This document shows, piece after piece, positions 24,551-35,459 of a stretch of 64,000 nucleotides of DNA. Position numbers and translations under genes: made by a program. The notes below the pieces were generated by a model that was not told the DNA's origin, searched no databases, and saw nothing but the letters and a program-made list of their open reading frames with translations. The number at the start of each line of letters is the position of its first letter. The first letter of the stretch is position 1. Origin of the DNA: Rhyzopertha dominica (taxonomy: Eukaryota > Arthropoda > Insecta > Coleoptera > Bostrichidae). The stretch covers positions 27,150,942 through 27,214,941 of the forward strand of contig QCXZ01000001.1 of the NCBI GenBank assembly GCA_025024175.1. The letters run 5' to 3'.

Positions 24551-24712
24551 GGAATAATTGTTTATAAGACGTTACGAGCGCTTTTCTTATGCCTAGATGA
24601 CTTCAAAGATATCAACAGATCGCCTATCGTTTAATAATTGTTATATAAGACGTTACGAGCGCTTTTCTTATGCCTAGATGACTTCAAAGATATCAACAGA
24701 TCGCCTATCGCC
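24551..24712 (+). repeat. Tandem duplication of about 80 bp
   Basis: Two adjacent near-identical copies begin 'aataattg' at 24553 and 24633. Both contain 'gacgttacgagcgctttt', 'cttatgcctagatgacttca' and 'cagatcgcctatcg'. They differ by a one-base indel near the start, so the duplication is recent. Confidence 0.85.
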
Positions 24713-27700
24713 TAAATGACATCTGTTATGTCAAAAACGGCGCCTGTCAAACTAGGTGACATTCATGACGTTAAGAAGAGTCCGTACGTGTCCACACTAC
24801 CCCTTACAGCATTATTTCTCCCAATACAAGAAAACAGAGGCTACTTGCTTTGTGCACTGAAATTAAAAAGTTTCAGTCGTGGAGCACGAGTCTTTCCATA
24901 TGAATCAAACTCAATGGAGTTTTTTTGGACTGTACCGTACCAATAGCTGGCAGTTAGCGGTAGTGGTAGGAGAATACAAATTTGCCGGAATTCTATGTAA
25001 TGTTATGCAGGATTTAATGTATCTCAAGTAATAATTGCATAAACAATTAGTAGATAAAGAATGAAACTGCGGGGATTACTGGATAGAAATTAAAAACGTG
25101 ATCTCCATTTCTCGTAAAGGTCATGTAAAGTTGGGCGTTTCTTCGTATTATTCGTTTTTTAACTGGATTTTAATTAAAATAAAGCTATTATTTAAAATTC
25201 GGTTCTGTAGTCCCTGCAGTTTAAACCCTTTACAATTAGCCAAAGATGTAAACAAAAAATTAAAGAAATAAAGCCCGCAGAGCTTGTTTTCGGACCCTAT
25301 CCGCACCCCTCTTAAGATCAATAAACTTTTTGCGTAGGTCGCATCTACAATGACAGGAGTGACACTTGTTATGCTACATGACATATATGATGTCAAGAGT
25401 CTAAAATCTGTTAATGTTAAAATACACGTACTCCTGAACCCTGTATACTGACATATTTTCAATTAGTGAAGCTTTTTACTAAAGCTAGATCTCTTTAAAG
25501 CATCTTATACCGTTCGGTTTCTTCAAAAGGTCTATTATTTCTTAAAGAAAAACTCGCCCCGATCTGTATGCAGGTCGTTAGGGTTGTACGAAGTGCGTTT
25601 AAATAGCTGCAAATTGACCAGAGGGACACAGCTAAACTTAACATATGGGAACCATGGAACTATTTCAGATTTAAAAATTTGAGACTGTTATAGTCTTCAA
25701 AATAATGTCTACAATATTCTAGGACTAAAATACAAATAAGACTCCCATATTTTTGTGATGTAACAAAATGTTCACTGGAACTTTTGTTATCAGTAATAAA
25801 TACAAAACATAGTTTTATAAACCAAAGAGAAGATAGAATTTTCCATTTCTGCGATATCTTAAAATCCATTCACAATTTACCAGTTTTCAAGACAAGCAAG
25901 TTTTGCTGCGTTTAAACGAATTTGTATTTCTTGCTATTACCAAAATCCTTATATTATCTAAGTATTTACATAAATTTGGTTTTGTCTTAGCTCCTCAAAT
26001 TTATCTAACTTCTGCATATGCTTTTAATTTCGGATTCTGCGTGTCTTAGAAGATCAAATTTAAGAGCAAAAAGTAAATATGTAGGTGTTCTAATATCCAT
26101 CGTGTCTAAAAGTTTTCCTACATCTAAAATAAATCCTAAATAGGTATACCTATCACATTTCATTTTATATTATGTGCTTATTATATGTGTGAAAGGGGGA
26201 AACGTTCCATTCTCCCAAATATTTAGTATAGATAAAGCACGTTGCTTTGCAGTTCAGAGATGTGAGAAAGTGATTGCACTTAATGAAAAGAGTCAATATG
26301 GCAGCATTTCAAGCTGAGAGAGAGATGTTAACAGTACAGCCTACAGCGGTTTGCTGTGTGAACTGTTGAGAGTAATACATCTTAAGAGAGAGCGATATCA
26401 GGAGCTTCCTATTGATGCACCACCTGGGTAGCGTGCTTACAATTAACTCCCAATTATCATCAAATGGTTGAGCGACTTTATACAATCAAGCCTTCTCGGA
26501 AATCAGGTTGTGGTTTTGCTTGTTGGGCATTCGACTCATATAGTAAAAACTTCGAAGCGGTCGATTTTGCGCGGAGGAACGGGGTGATATTTTTGCAGTT
26601 ATCTAGTCATACTACGCACAGGCTTTAATCACTACAACATGTAGAATTCTTCAGGTCATTCTAAAAAAAAATACGCTCAAGGAAGAGATTAGTGTTTGCA
26701 AACTAACGTAGGACACGCTTTGCTCCAAGTTTATTTATTGTCTATAGAAAATATGTAGAAACGTTTTTATCAAATGCGATTTTGCTATTTCACAAATTCT
26801 TAATGGATTTGTGGAAAGTGCCACCTTTCGGATGATAATGTCAACTTGTCGCTAGGTTTTTTTTTAGGTTAGACGCTGGTTTTTTCATATTATCACAAAA
26901 TGGTACGATAGAAGACATATTCCAGCTGCTAGGCAAACGACAAGGAAAAAAAAATAAAGAACATTAATAGTAGGTACACAAGGAGCAATCGAATTAACCA
27001 GTTTTTCCTACAAAAATTGACTATAATTAATGGGGGAAACACAGAAAAGCAAAAAGGTGAAAGCTGTCCAGAAAAAGGAAAACGTTAAAGTACTGGCAAG
27101 GATGCAGTTCAAAATTATTATTGTTAATAAACCTGAAGTCGGAGCCGTGCTTCTTTCGGAATTAGCTGTTTATTTCATATCAAAGGTTTCAAAAAATATA
27201 GACATTAGCTTGCAGTTTTGGTGACTTAAGATTTCTTTCGGAAATAAAATAGTAATCTAGCATTCGGTCCTATTATACATTTATTCCACTCAGGACCCAG
27301 CTGTTTCATAGCCACTAAAGTTTTTGCTGAGGGCGAGTAACACCCGTCAGTTTGTCGCGACGAACTAATTCCTGCTAGGCCCGCACGTGGTACGCCCTTA
27401 TTTTCGTCGTACGCCGGAGGTCATTTTTCAGTTTACGGTAAGTGCTCTAAGAAATATCTATATGCCCAGCTCACCATAAACTTCCAATCTCGACTGTGTA
27501 TTTGGCAATCCTCCAACTACAAACCTGAACTTATTGTTGCCCTAGGTTGAGACCCTTCCCCATACCGGACGCAAATTCTGACGTCGCCAATAATATTAAA
27601 TTATTGTTCTGCTTAAGCAGGACCTAGTGGAGCGGATAACAGTGACGTAAATGGAATAGAAAATATTGAACGCCGCTGGCGTTGGACGTGTCAGCATTTC

Positions 27701-27795
27701 GGAGAGAAAATTGTACCGCTGTCCGCCGTCTCCGTGCTATTAAGCTTCTACAAATAACCCAACATTGCCCATGATGGCAGTGAATTAAAATATTA
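24713..27795. other. No gene recognised
   Basis: AT-rich sequence with a less AT-rich patch at 27300-27600. No terminal repeats, domains or RNA genes were seen. Confidence 0.45.
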
Positions 27796-27804
27796 ATCAC
27801 AATA

Positions 27805-27885
27805 AAATTTCTGGCCCAGCAGCGATTTGAACCGAAACTATTAAAATGCAAGACAAATGACCACTGAATTATGCGTACTGCGCTC
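27805..27885 (-). repeat. tRNA-like sequence (SINE head or tRNA pseudogene)
   Basis: On the minus strand 'TAATTCAGTGGT' resembles an A box, and GGTTCAAATC, 26 bases after its last base, matches a B box, followed by GCTGCTGGGCCA. The spacing and strings fit a polymerase III promoter of a tRNA-derived SINE. A proper acceptor stem does not form, so it is not a functional tRNA gene. Confidence 0.45.
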
Positions 27886-28678
27886 TTCCACGTTAATTTT
27901 TTGAAGCTCTATAGGTACAAATAGTACTTCATTTTAAAATGAATATTATTTAAAGCTGTGCTTTTTGTCAAACCCTTGAGTGATACCATCAAAAATTTAT
28001 AAGAATGATACAGACCTTAGTTTTTAAATGTAAAATTTCCAAATGTCAAAAGGGGTNGTACGGGTCAAAAAGATGAAATTATTACATACATGTCTCATTT
28101 AAAATTACAATGTTATCAACCGTAAACTTCGATTTCAAATTGAGTTTTTAGAAACAGATTGCTTGGTTTTAATCCCATAGTCGCCAAACAAAGGTAAAGG
28201 CTAACAAACTCGGTCTGATTTTATAGGTCTCAACATTCAAAATGGGTAGAGATAGTTTTACAAGAAAGGTGGAATAAAAAAACTGTGAAGGGCAAAAAAC
28301 CAAACAAATGATTTCATTCAAAACTTTCTGTTAACGCACATAGTTTTCTGTACAATAACAGAAACAGTGTATAACAAAACTGGAAACTCTGCGGTTTCAG
28401 ATTCAGGATGTTATTAAAGGCTTTGCCCACGTCCCGGCCAATAAAATATCTCAGCAGAACTGTCTTGAATAAAAATATTAATTAGTGCGCTCGACACATA
28501 TCCAAAGCAAAATTTGTAATTGTTTTCTTGAATATCTACCAAATGTAAATAGTTACAGTCTAAAACATTCAATAGGCAACAGAGCAGGAGGATGTTCTCA
28601 TGTAGATACCGTCACAATATATTCCCTCTGGCATAGACGTTCCTTGTTAAAAAAAAAACGCTGCAAATTCAACCAATA

Positions 28679-29315
28679 CTTCCACATCCAATTGTCAAAA
28701 TGACATTTACGTTTTTATTTCTTATACTATACGATTAGTAATCAGGTTTTGAGCATTTTTTTCTCTCTACACATTTTTTCTAGGACAAACAGTTCTCGTG
28801 ATATTAGCAAAAATATATAAATTTTAAAATCGTTTTTTTCAAATAACTCGAAAATTATTAACTTAACAAAAAAATTACAAGATTGCTTTCAGATCAGAAA
28901 TTTGATTTTCAACATAATACCAAAATTTAAAAAAAATCGTACGAGCAGGGTCCAAAATAGGTTTTTTGGAAATATATCGAAAATGTCAAAATTTTGAATA
29001 AATTTTCTAAGACACTTTTTGTGAGAAATTTTATTTCCTATCTACTGGTATTTTTATTTTTTTAATAAAATAAATATATTTGGAAATATTTAGGAAAAAC
29101 CGTTTTTTTAAGAGACGCTTTTTTGCTAATAACTTCTAAACAGTATGCTGCACCGAAAATTTATAAGGACTAATAATACTCGCAAATATTCTACTAATCA
29201 CATACTAAAACGAAAAAAAATAAAAAATTTCGACCATTTTAAAGCGAATGAGCAAATAAAAATTTTTGAAAATGTTTTTCGCGATGCAGTACTTCCTATC
29301 CATTGGATGTGGAAG
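28679..29315. mobile_element. Possible MITE of about 640 bp
   Basis: CTTCCACATCCAAT at the left end is repeated as its exact complement ATTGGATGTGGAAG at the right end. The interior is very AT-rich with many poly-A and poly-T runs and no coding potential. Target duplication is not clear. Confidence 0.35.
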
Positions 29316-29931
29316 TAATTATTAAACGTACAGAAATTGTTACCCACCTATTTGGTACAACTAGTGTAAATGTGTTTAAAAAAGAAGATAGTGATGAAGG
29401 ATAAGTGCATTAATAGCTATATTTATGGTTAGCATTTTGTATTGTTTATTGATTCTTATACTGGCATCTAAGGTTACATTTTTTTATTATTTGAGATTCG
29501 TGCTGCTCATTTAAGCAATTTTGTTTAATGCTGTTGCTTAGTCATATTACGTAAACGTATTTTAAGTTTGTGGTGATTTTACCTTTCTTGTCGGCCTTTT
29601 GTTAGTATGTGGTAGTAAATATATAAATTAATGGGTTTCTTCTGCTACGTCTGTATACTTATTTACACTTATGAGTATATTATGTGAGTGTGACTCGTGT
29701 TTATTTTAAATACGTAGGTACACGTCGGTTACCACAAAGTGGCAAATGGATCTATAACAGCTAAATGATTGCGGACATAAAAACAATATGCTGGACATGA
29801 TGTAATTTTCATCTAAATATCACAAATGGCACTTAAACGTGACTGTTACTTTTTTACTNCTGAATATTATAATAAGTTAACATTTTGCCAAAGATACTAG
29901 AGACTTCGTTTAACCCTCAGCACCACGCGAA
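29316..29931. other. No gene recognised
   Basis: AT-rich sequence with one N near 29859; nothing assignable. Confidence 0.4.
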
Positions 29932-30084
29932 ATGCGAAAGGTCAGTCAAGTTAGCCCCCCACTTTAATTTTTGAACTATTTTTTTATTTTAATGAATTGT
30001 GCTTGTTTTGTGCTAAATTGTGCTAATGATTTTATCAATTGTGCTATTTTCCAAATAAGCACAAAAATTGATTCAAATCCGGGG

Positions 30085-31275
30085 GCCAAGTTTATGGTCA
30101 GCCCCTCAATATTTTGGAATATTCAAAATTTTATTACGGCGATGAATACTACTCGTTTTGTGCTGAATTGTGCCGGTGTCAGGAAGTTTTGTGACGCAAC
30201 CCTTATATTAATTTGTTTTTAAAAACAAAGGTGGGGGCCAGGTTGATCGTCAGCCCCCCAATAATTTGGAATATTCAAAATTTTATTGCAGCAATGAATA
30301 GTANTCGTTATGTGCTGAATTGTGCCGGTGTCAGGAAGTTTTGTGCCGCAACCCTTATATTTAATTGTTTTTAAAAACAAAGGCGGGGGCCAGGTTCACG
30401 GTCAGCCCCCCAATATTTTGGAATATTCAAAATTTTATTGCCGCAATGAATAGTACTCGTTTTGTGCTGAATTGTGCCGGTGTCAAGAAGTTTTGTGCCG
30501 CAACCCTTATATTTAATTATTTTAAAACAACGGCGGGGGGCAGGTTGACGGTCAATCCCCCAATATTTTGGAATATTCCAAATTTTATTGCGGCAATGAA
30601 TAGTACTCGTTTTGTGCTGAATTGTGCCGGTGTCAGGAACTTTTGTGCCGCAACCCTTATATTTAATTTTTTTTAAAACAACGGCGGGGGGCCAGGTTGA
30701 CGGTCAGCCCCCCAATATTTTGGAATATTCCAAATTTTATTGCGGCAATGAATAGTACTCGTTTTGTGCTGAATTGTGCCGGTGTCAGGAAGTTTTGTGC
30801 CGCAACCCTTATATTTAATTGTTTTTAAAAACAAAGGCGGGGGCCAGGTTGACGGTCAGCCCCCCAATAATTTGGAATATTCAAAATTTTATTGCAACAA
30901 TGAATAGTATTCGTTTTGTGCTGAATTGTGCCGGTGTCAGCAAGTTTTGTGCCGCAACCCTTATATTTAATTGTTTTTAAAAACAAAGGCGGGGGTCAGG
31001 TTGACGGTCAGCCCCCCAATATTTTGGAATATTCAAAATTTTATTGCAGCAATGAATAATATTCTTTTTGTGCTGAATTGTGCCGGTGTCAGGAAGTTTT
31101 GTGCCGCAACCCTTATATTTAATTTTTTTAAAACAACGGCGGGGTGCCAGGTTGACGTTCAGCCCCCCAATATTTTGGAATATTCAAAATTTTATTGCGG
31201 CAATGAATAGTATTCTTTTTGTGCTGAATTGTGCCGATTTCAGGAAGTTTTGTGCCGCAACCCTTATATTTAATC
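30085..31275 (+). repeat. Tandem array of 151-152-bp units (left arm)
   Basis: Units start at about 30085, 30237, 30389, 30540, 30691, 30843, 30995 and 31146. Each contains a 'ggttgacggtcagcccccc' block, 'aatattttggaatattc' and 'tttgtgctgaattgtgccgg'. The unit boundary string resembles the element's own terminus. Open frames through the units come from the repeat and do not represent a protein. Confidence 0.9.
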
Positions 31276-31536
31276 AACTTTTTTTCTTAAATGGAACCCT
31301 ATTTTTTTTACTTTCTTGTGAGGCTTCTTAGGTGCTTTATAGCCATAGACTTTTTCTAAGTTTTGGCGCCGTCGTTGGCAAGTTATTCAATTTTTTCTGG
31401 AAAATTTTGAAAATACAAGCTTTGACTTAAATGATTCTAGAAGCCTAACTATTAACATCAAGAAGAAAATCTTTTGTCTGTTCGCGAAGATAAATTCTCT
31501 CTAGACTTAAGTATAGTTTTTATGCGATTCTACTAT

Positions 31537-32185
31537 ACAGGGTGATAACTATACGTGATCAAATTTTACAACTTTTAAACCACTATAAGTTGATTTTTTT
31601 AAATGCGACACCCTGTATTTTTTATTTAATCGTAATCTATTTTAATTCTCTTTATTTTGAGTATGCATTTTATACCTGGGATTAACAGTTTTTTAAATAT
31701 AAATTATTTTTATAAATATACTCCAGATTTTGGGTTAATAAATTCTGTCACTAACAGTGTTTAATATTAATGCATTACACCTTGGTTGATGGTATAGCTG
31801 CTTTATTTCACGTACAACTTGGTGATTTTTACAAACAGTATGTAAACGGNGAAACAACGCATANTATGTTCATTAGCATTTATAAAAAATGCTTGAGATG
31901 CTTTTATTTGGAAAAAAGATCAAAAGCNGATTTAAAACATTCGTATAAAAGTAGAGTTAACTATTATTGACAGAATTTATTAACGGAAAATAAAAATTAA
32001 ATATATTTAAAAAAATAATTAATATTTCAAAAACTGTTAATCTCAGGTATACAAAATGCATAATCAAAATCAAGAGAATTAAAAGTAGATTACGATTAAA
32101 TAAATAAAATTCAAGGTGTTCCATTTAAAAAAATCAAGTTATAGGGGTTTGAAAGTTGTAGAATTTGTTCACGTTATCACACTGT
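31537..32185. mobile_element. Nested element with ~150-bp terminal inverted repeats
   Basis: The left end acagggtgataac and the right end (complement acagtgtgataac) begin arms of about 150-165 bp that are complementary over most of their length. Shared strings include 'ttaatcgtaatctattttaa' and 'gggattaacagtttt'-like blocks. The centre holds a 66-codon frame with N bases and no known domain. It lies within the loop of the Foldback-like element. Confidence 0.65.
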
Positions 32186-32802
32186 GGGTGCGTTAACTTG
32201 GCCCGGCAGTTTGTCATATTTCGGAGTTGTGGTTTGACACTGATCTGCAACCTTTAGTACTATCACCGTGCATATTGTAGCTTGGCAGCAGTTACCAAAA
32301 AGGCGGCACAAAGAATTCAGAAATCAACGCCGCCCACGTTGNATGAATGAATCATTTATAGAAACCCTGTATAACTGGTTAACCATTGTGATAATATANT
32401 AAATTATTAGGAATGTACTAATTTTTATTGTGGTTATATATACACGTAAGCAAATTGAAAAAACTCAATTAATCGTAGGCAGAAATATCAAATTCCGCGC
32501 GTGTGAACTGTGTGATGCAGTGGCAGTTGGGATTGGGACTAGGCACTAGGGAGTTAAGTTAGTACTACAGAGATGAGAGGTTATGAAAAATGGCGGTATT
32601 ATGATTTTTATGAAGTCAACTGCTTTATGTGAAAAGTTTAATATTTTTACGAATAATAAATATATACACTATCCGGACGTTTAAATGCCCTTCGTTTGGA
32701 CATCCCCCACATAATAAACAATATTACCTTATTATATCAACAACTTACCTGATTAATACAGTACAGCCAGCAGGAGCAGTAAATATAAGATTATAGCAAC
32801 AA

Positions 32803-33426
32803 TAGTGCTGTAGCAAACCGTATGTATTCGTTACTGAGTAACGGGTAGCCGGTCAGAACCGAAATATCGATTCGTTACTGCCTTTAAAATATCGTTACTC
32901 GTTACTCGCATCGACGGTAAATCGTGCTCGCATCTGGCATCTCACAATCAGATCCGGACTAGTGTTCGGGTCGTACACCGTACTGCACTACTGCCGCTGT
33001 GAGATGATCGAAAATCGAAATGCGATTACCGACTACTTTCTCGTATGTCATGTTCGTAGTTCGTAATCGTATGCCTTGTTGCTAGGTGCAAGTTGGACGG
33101 TTGCAGTCGGCGCGGAATGGCGGGAAAGACAGTGACGAAGAAGCATTAATAATTATGGTGTATCTTACCATTTCTTTGATACAAATCGCTACGTATTTAA
33201 TTAATTAATAACCGAATAAATAGGTACGATTCGTTACCGATTCGGTATCCTGCGCTATAGGTACGTGTGCGAGGATCCGGGCGCGGAGTATTCAGTTGGT
33301 AAGTAGGTTTCCGTCTCGTATAATAGTAACGAAAGTAACGAGTAACGAATATATTGTAACGAATACTCGGAGCTGAAATAACGAATACATACGGGTAGTG
33401 ATTTTCTCGTTACTTTTACACCACTA
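32803..33426. mobile_element. hAT-type MITE with perfect 8-bp target duplication
   Basis: The element starts TAGTGCTGTAGC and ends TTTACACCACTA, and is flanked on both sides by AGCAACAA, an exact 8-bp duplication typical of hAT. The interior has repeated 'cgttactcgttac' motifs in both orientations near the two ends and no coding region. It inserted into the loop of the Foldback-like element, so it is younger than that element. Confidence 0.8.
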
Positions 33427-33629
33427 AGCAACAATAGCAACGAACACACTAATAAAACCATTTTTGTACCAACTTAAATAGCAAACATTACTAGTAACAC
33501 GGACTAGTAACATATAAAGGGTTGGCGACTTTGCTATACACTTAAACGGGATTTGAAAAGTTATAATGAGCCCCGTAATATCAACACTGTCAAATTTAAT
33601 AAAAATTGGGTAAAGTATATATACGATAT

Positions 33630-33954
33630 AAATATTGGGGGGCTGACAGTCAACCTGGCCCCCCGCAGTTGTTTTAAAAAAATTAAATATAAGGGTTGCG
33701 GCACAAAACTTCCTGACACCGGCACAATTCAGCACAAAACGAGTACTATTCATTGCCTCAATAAAATTTTGAATATTTCAAAATATTGGGGGGCTGACCG
33801 TCAACCTGGCCCCCGGATTTGAATCAATTTTTGTGCTTATTTGGAAAATAGCACAATTGATAAAATCATTAGGACAATTTAGCACAAAACAAGCACAATT
33901 CATTAACATAAAAAATAGTTCAAAAATTAAAGTGGGGGGCCAACTTGACTGACC
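33630..33954 (-). repeat. Right arm of the Foldback-like element (two inverted units)
   Basis: This is the reverse complement of the outer part and the first units of the left arm. The 'gtcaacctggcccc' blocks are 152 bases apart. The arm is much shorter than the left arm, which suggests unequal expansion or contraction of the units. Confidence 0.85.
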
Positions 33955-33962
33955 TTGCGAAA

Positions 33963-34699
33963 GGCATATTCCGGTGCGGCCTTGAACAAACCTGATTGGT
34001 GGAGATCCTCGCACATTTGCTGGCATGCTGTTGCAGGTGACAGGTTGACACAATTCGGTGGCGGAGTGGCGTTATATGTTTGCGCCGGTTTTTCTTAAAA
34101 TGAAGAAATATACTCGCGGAAGGATGATCCATAGCCAAACAAAAGAAGTGATTGCGAATGTTTATAGGTACGTAATATATGACAGTTTATTTTAACAAAT
34201 AAAATATTCCTAAAGTTTTATAATAGACCGTACGCCTCTGAGTATCAGGTCTGCCATGTTTTATTACAACTGCGTTCCCCTTACGGACATGCGACACCCC
34301 TGTGTTACAGATCCGTTTGCCACACTGTAGCTACCAATAAATTGTGTGCTCTATTACTGAATACCGTTGGTAACGAGAATAGTATCTAAGATCTAGATAC
34401 GATAACTAAGATCTAGGTACGATTGTCGTTTATTTTTATCAACTAACCAAACGCCTCAATATTTTAAAGACAATTCTGTCAACTTATTTTGTTTAATATA
34501 TTGATTTCATGTATAAGATGTAAATGGGTAGGTAATAATTTATTTTTTTGACCTGTTTTACCCGCACGAAATTCTTGAAAATTTTACATTTAGCCGTTAA
34601 TGTTTGCTGCATTTTTACCAATTTTTTTCGAAGTTTTTTTATATATAAGGTTTATGTATAATAATATAATTTTAAAAAAATAAAGTAATATTGTAAAAT
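33963..34699. other. No gene recognised
   Basis: AT-rich sequence between the Foldback-like element and an LTR-like repeat, with a short local duplication of 'agatctag.tacgat' near 34388-34421. Confidence 0.4.
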
Positions 34700-35110
34700 A
34701 TTGAACTTACTCTAAATTCATTTTACTAGATCGTTCCACATTCTAGAACAAAACGTTTACTAATTATGTCAGCATTTTTGTGTCATTGCACTTCCCGCTA
34801 GCGCAGAGTATAATGCTAGCGAAGCATTATGACGTATTAACGATTTAGGTATAAATACGCAGATAAATCAATCGTGAATAACTGGGAAATAAGTGAGAGT
34901 ACTGCACAATTAAAACGTCTCTCTGGCAGGAGTTAGCCGTCCTAGCACAATATAAGTAACAAGGTAAAATATTCAATTAGCATATAAATTTCTGCGTGCT
35001 AGAATTATTAATGCCTGTTTTATATTACTTGTTTTACAGATCTCTATGTTAATAAATAGTTGTATAGAACCTTAGTCGTATCGGTCCTGCCTTCGCCCCT
35101 AGTTCTTTGT
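34700..35110 (+). repeat. LTR-like repeat, copy 3
   Basis: The longest member of the family seen at 23.3 and 24.1 kb. It includes 'tcattttactagatc', 'attatgtcagcatttttgtgt', 'ctctggcaggag' and 'tgttttacagatctctat' followed by AATAAA. It ends shortly before a purine-rich 'caagaggga' and TGTGACA, which look like a polypurine tract and LTR start of a retroelement. The BEL element then interrupts that LTR-like sequence. Confidence 0.5.
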
Positions 35111-35140
35111 TTCAAGAGGGATGTGACAATATTACTGTAT

Positions 35141-35364
35141 TGTTACGGACATTTGATAGGTTGATTAAGAATAGAAAAAAAATGTTTTAGGTTTTTGTCA
35201 GTCAGTTGATATAGAAACGAAAAAAGTCGTTTATAAATGTTTGAATGAAGAAGTTGTGTGCACTGTTAAGAAAGGTATTGAATATTAAACGTTGAATTCT
35301 ACTCCAATCTATTATTTGAACAAAGTGTTAGTGAAAAAGGGGTAGATTTTCATTGCACTGGAAA
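35141..35364 (+). repeat. 5' LTR of the BEL/Pao element
   Basis: Starts TGTTACGGACA and ends CACTGGAAA, about 224 bp. It is repeated at 40909-41133 with about four base changes. The usual terminal CA is not present at the end as I define it from the repeat match. Confidence 0.9.
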
Positions 35365-35367
35365 TAT

Positions 35368-35383
35368 TGGCGACCGTGACAGG
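35368..35383 (+). promoter_or_regulatory. Primer binding site of the BEL/Pao element
   Basis: TGGCGACCGTGACAGG lies three bases after the LTR. This string is a common tRNA-complementary primer site in insect LTR elements; I believe it pairs with an arginine tRNA, but that assignment is from memory. Confidence 0.65.
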
Positions 35384-35459
35384 ACGAAGATTGGGGTAAT
35401 AACGACAATGAGATACCTTTGAAGCTAGAGAAACATTAGTGCTGATTTTGCTAAAGAAG

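Larger units (their letters stand above)
29940..33954. mobile_element. Foldback-like element with tandem-repeat arms
   Basis: The ends are GGTCAGTCAAGTT and its complement AACTTGACTGACC. They are flanked by ATGCGAAA on the left and TTGCGAAA on the right, an 8-bp target duplication with one mismatch (TGCGAAA is perfect). From the ends inward both arms share about 145 bp of unique sequence, then 151-152-bp repeat units. The left arm has eight units and the right arm two, in opposite orientation. The loop (about 31276-33630) carries no transposase but contains two nested elements. This matches the build of Drosophila Foldback elements, although the repeat sequence itself is unfamiliar to me. Such elements depend on enzymes supplied elsewhere. 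Confidence 0.7.

Noticed and set aside
27805..27885. Functional tRNA gene
   Set aside because: A- and B-box-like strings are present, but no seven-base acceptor stem or anticodon arm can be formed.
30085..31275. CRISPR-like array of regular repeats
   Set aside because: The units are contiguous 151-152-bp tandem copies without unique spacers, in an animal genome with inverted partner arm.
30365..31331. Several open frames of 79-103 codons in a row on the plus strand with similar peptides
   Set aside because: They come from the 151-152-bp tandem units of the Foldback-like arm. The unit length is not a multiple of three, and the same peptides appear in inverted form in the right arm.
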